A stretch of 5,795 nucleotides of DNA. It comes from Anaerolineales bacterium (lineage in GTDB: Bacteria > Chloroflexota > Anaerolineae > Anaerolineales > UBA6663). Below, one piece after another: positions 5,793-5,795 of the stretch (the stretch's first letter is position 1; each line of letters starts with the position of its first letter). The position numbers were made by a program, and so were the translations under genes. Below the pieces are notes generated by a model. It was given only the letters and a program-made list of their open reading frames with translations, had not been told where the DNA came from and did not search any database. The stretch lies in assembly GCA_016789165.1 (NCBI GenBank), contig JAEURL010000307.1, positions 1 to 5,795 of the forward strand. Reading direction: 5' to 3'.

Positions 5793-5795
5793 ATG

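Noticed and set aside
3455..5794. Second very long open frame on the minus strand (779 codons)
   Set aside because: It is antisense to the dehydrogenase gene, with the same Arg/Gly/His/Gln-rich composition and no domain signature. It also runs through the palindromic repeat.
1..5795. CRISPR array, tRNA, rRNA, integrase or transposase
   Set aside because: There are no regularly spaced repeats, no cloverleaf or rRNA-like stretch, and no mobile-element protein; only the small repeat at the right edge is present.

Overview
This is a short, GC-rich window (around 70% G+C by eye, strong G/C at third codon positions). All five genes lie on the plus strand. It reads like part of a locus for catabolism of N-methylated compounds in a high-GC bacterium with a one-carbon metabolism based on corrinoids and folate. 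The gene set, codon bias and the GGATTACAC repeat at the right edge would suit a Chloroflexota (Anaerolineae-like) or similar metagenomic lineage, but this is an impression and the window holds no phylogenetic marker.

Layout: (1) positions 2-184 are the last 60 codons of a trimethylamine methyltransferase (MttB) family protein whose start lies off the left edge; (2) 192-1196 is a luciferase-like / F420-type flavin oxidoreductase related to methylene-tetrahydromethanopterin reductase (Mer); (3) 1203-1856 is an unrecognised 217-residue protein with a visible internal duplication; (4) 1863-3140 is a metal-dependent amidohydrolase of the TRZ/ATZ deaminase type that lacks the usual N-terminal beta-sandwich half. 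These four are packed with gaps of only 7, 6 and 6 nt, so they almost certainly form one translationally coupled operon. A 140-nt spacer (3141-3280) with small hairpins and a weak promoter-like element leads to (5) 3281-5734, a complete 817-residue dimethylglycine/sarcosine dehydrogenase-like enzyme (FAD oxidoreductase fused to a GcvT-type folate domain), with the best ribosome binding site in the window. The final 60 nt hold a tandem GGATTACAC repeat that also forms one arm of a perfect 14-bp inverted repeat.

Working model (inference): the MttB-like protein moves a methyl group from a quaternary or tertiary methylamine onto a corrinoid protein. The dehydrogenase oxidatively removes further N-methyl groups from the resulting tertiary or secondary amine and can pass the carbon to tetrahydrofolate as 5,10-methylene-THF. 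The Mer-like flavoprotein could interconvert methyl- and methylene-carriers, or it could be an unrelated monooxygenase. The amidohydrolase would process a nitrogen-containing (possibly cyclic) substrate or product. The substrate is not deducible from the sequence. The least familiar parts are the duplicated protein at 1203-1856 and the N-terminally minimal amidohydrolase beside it.
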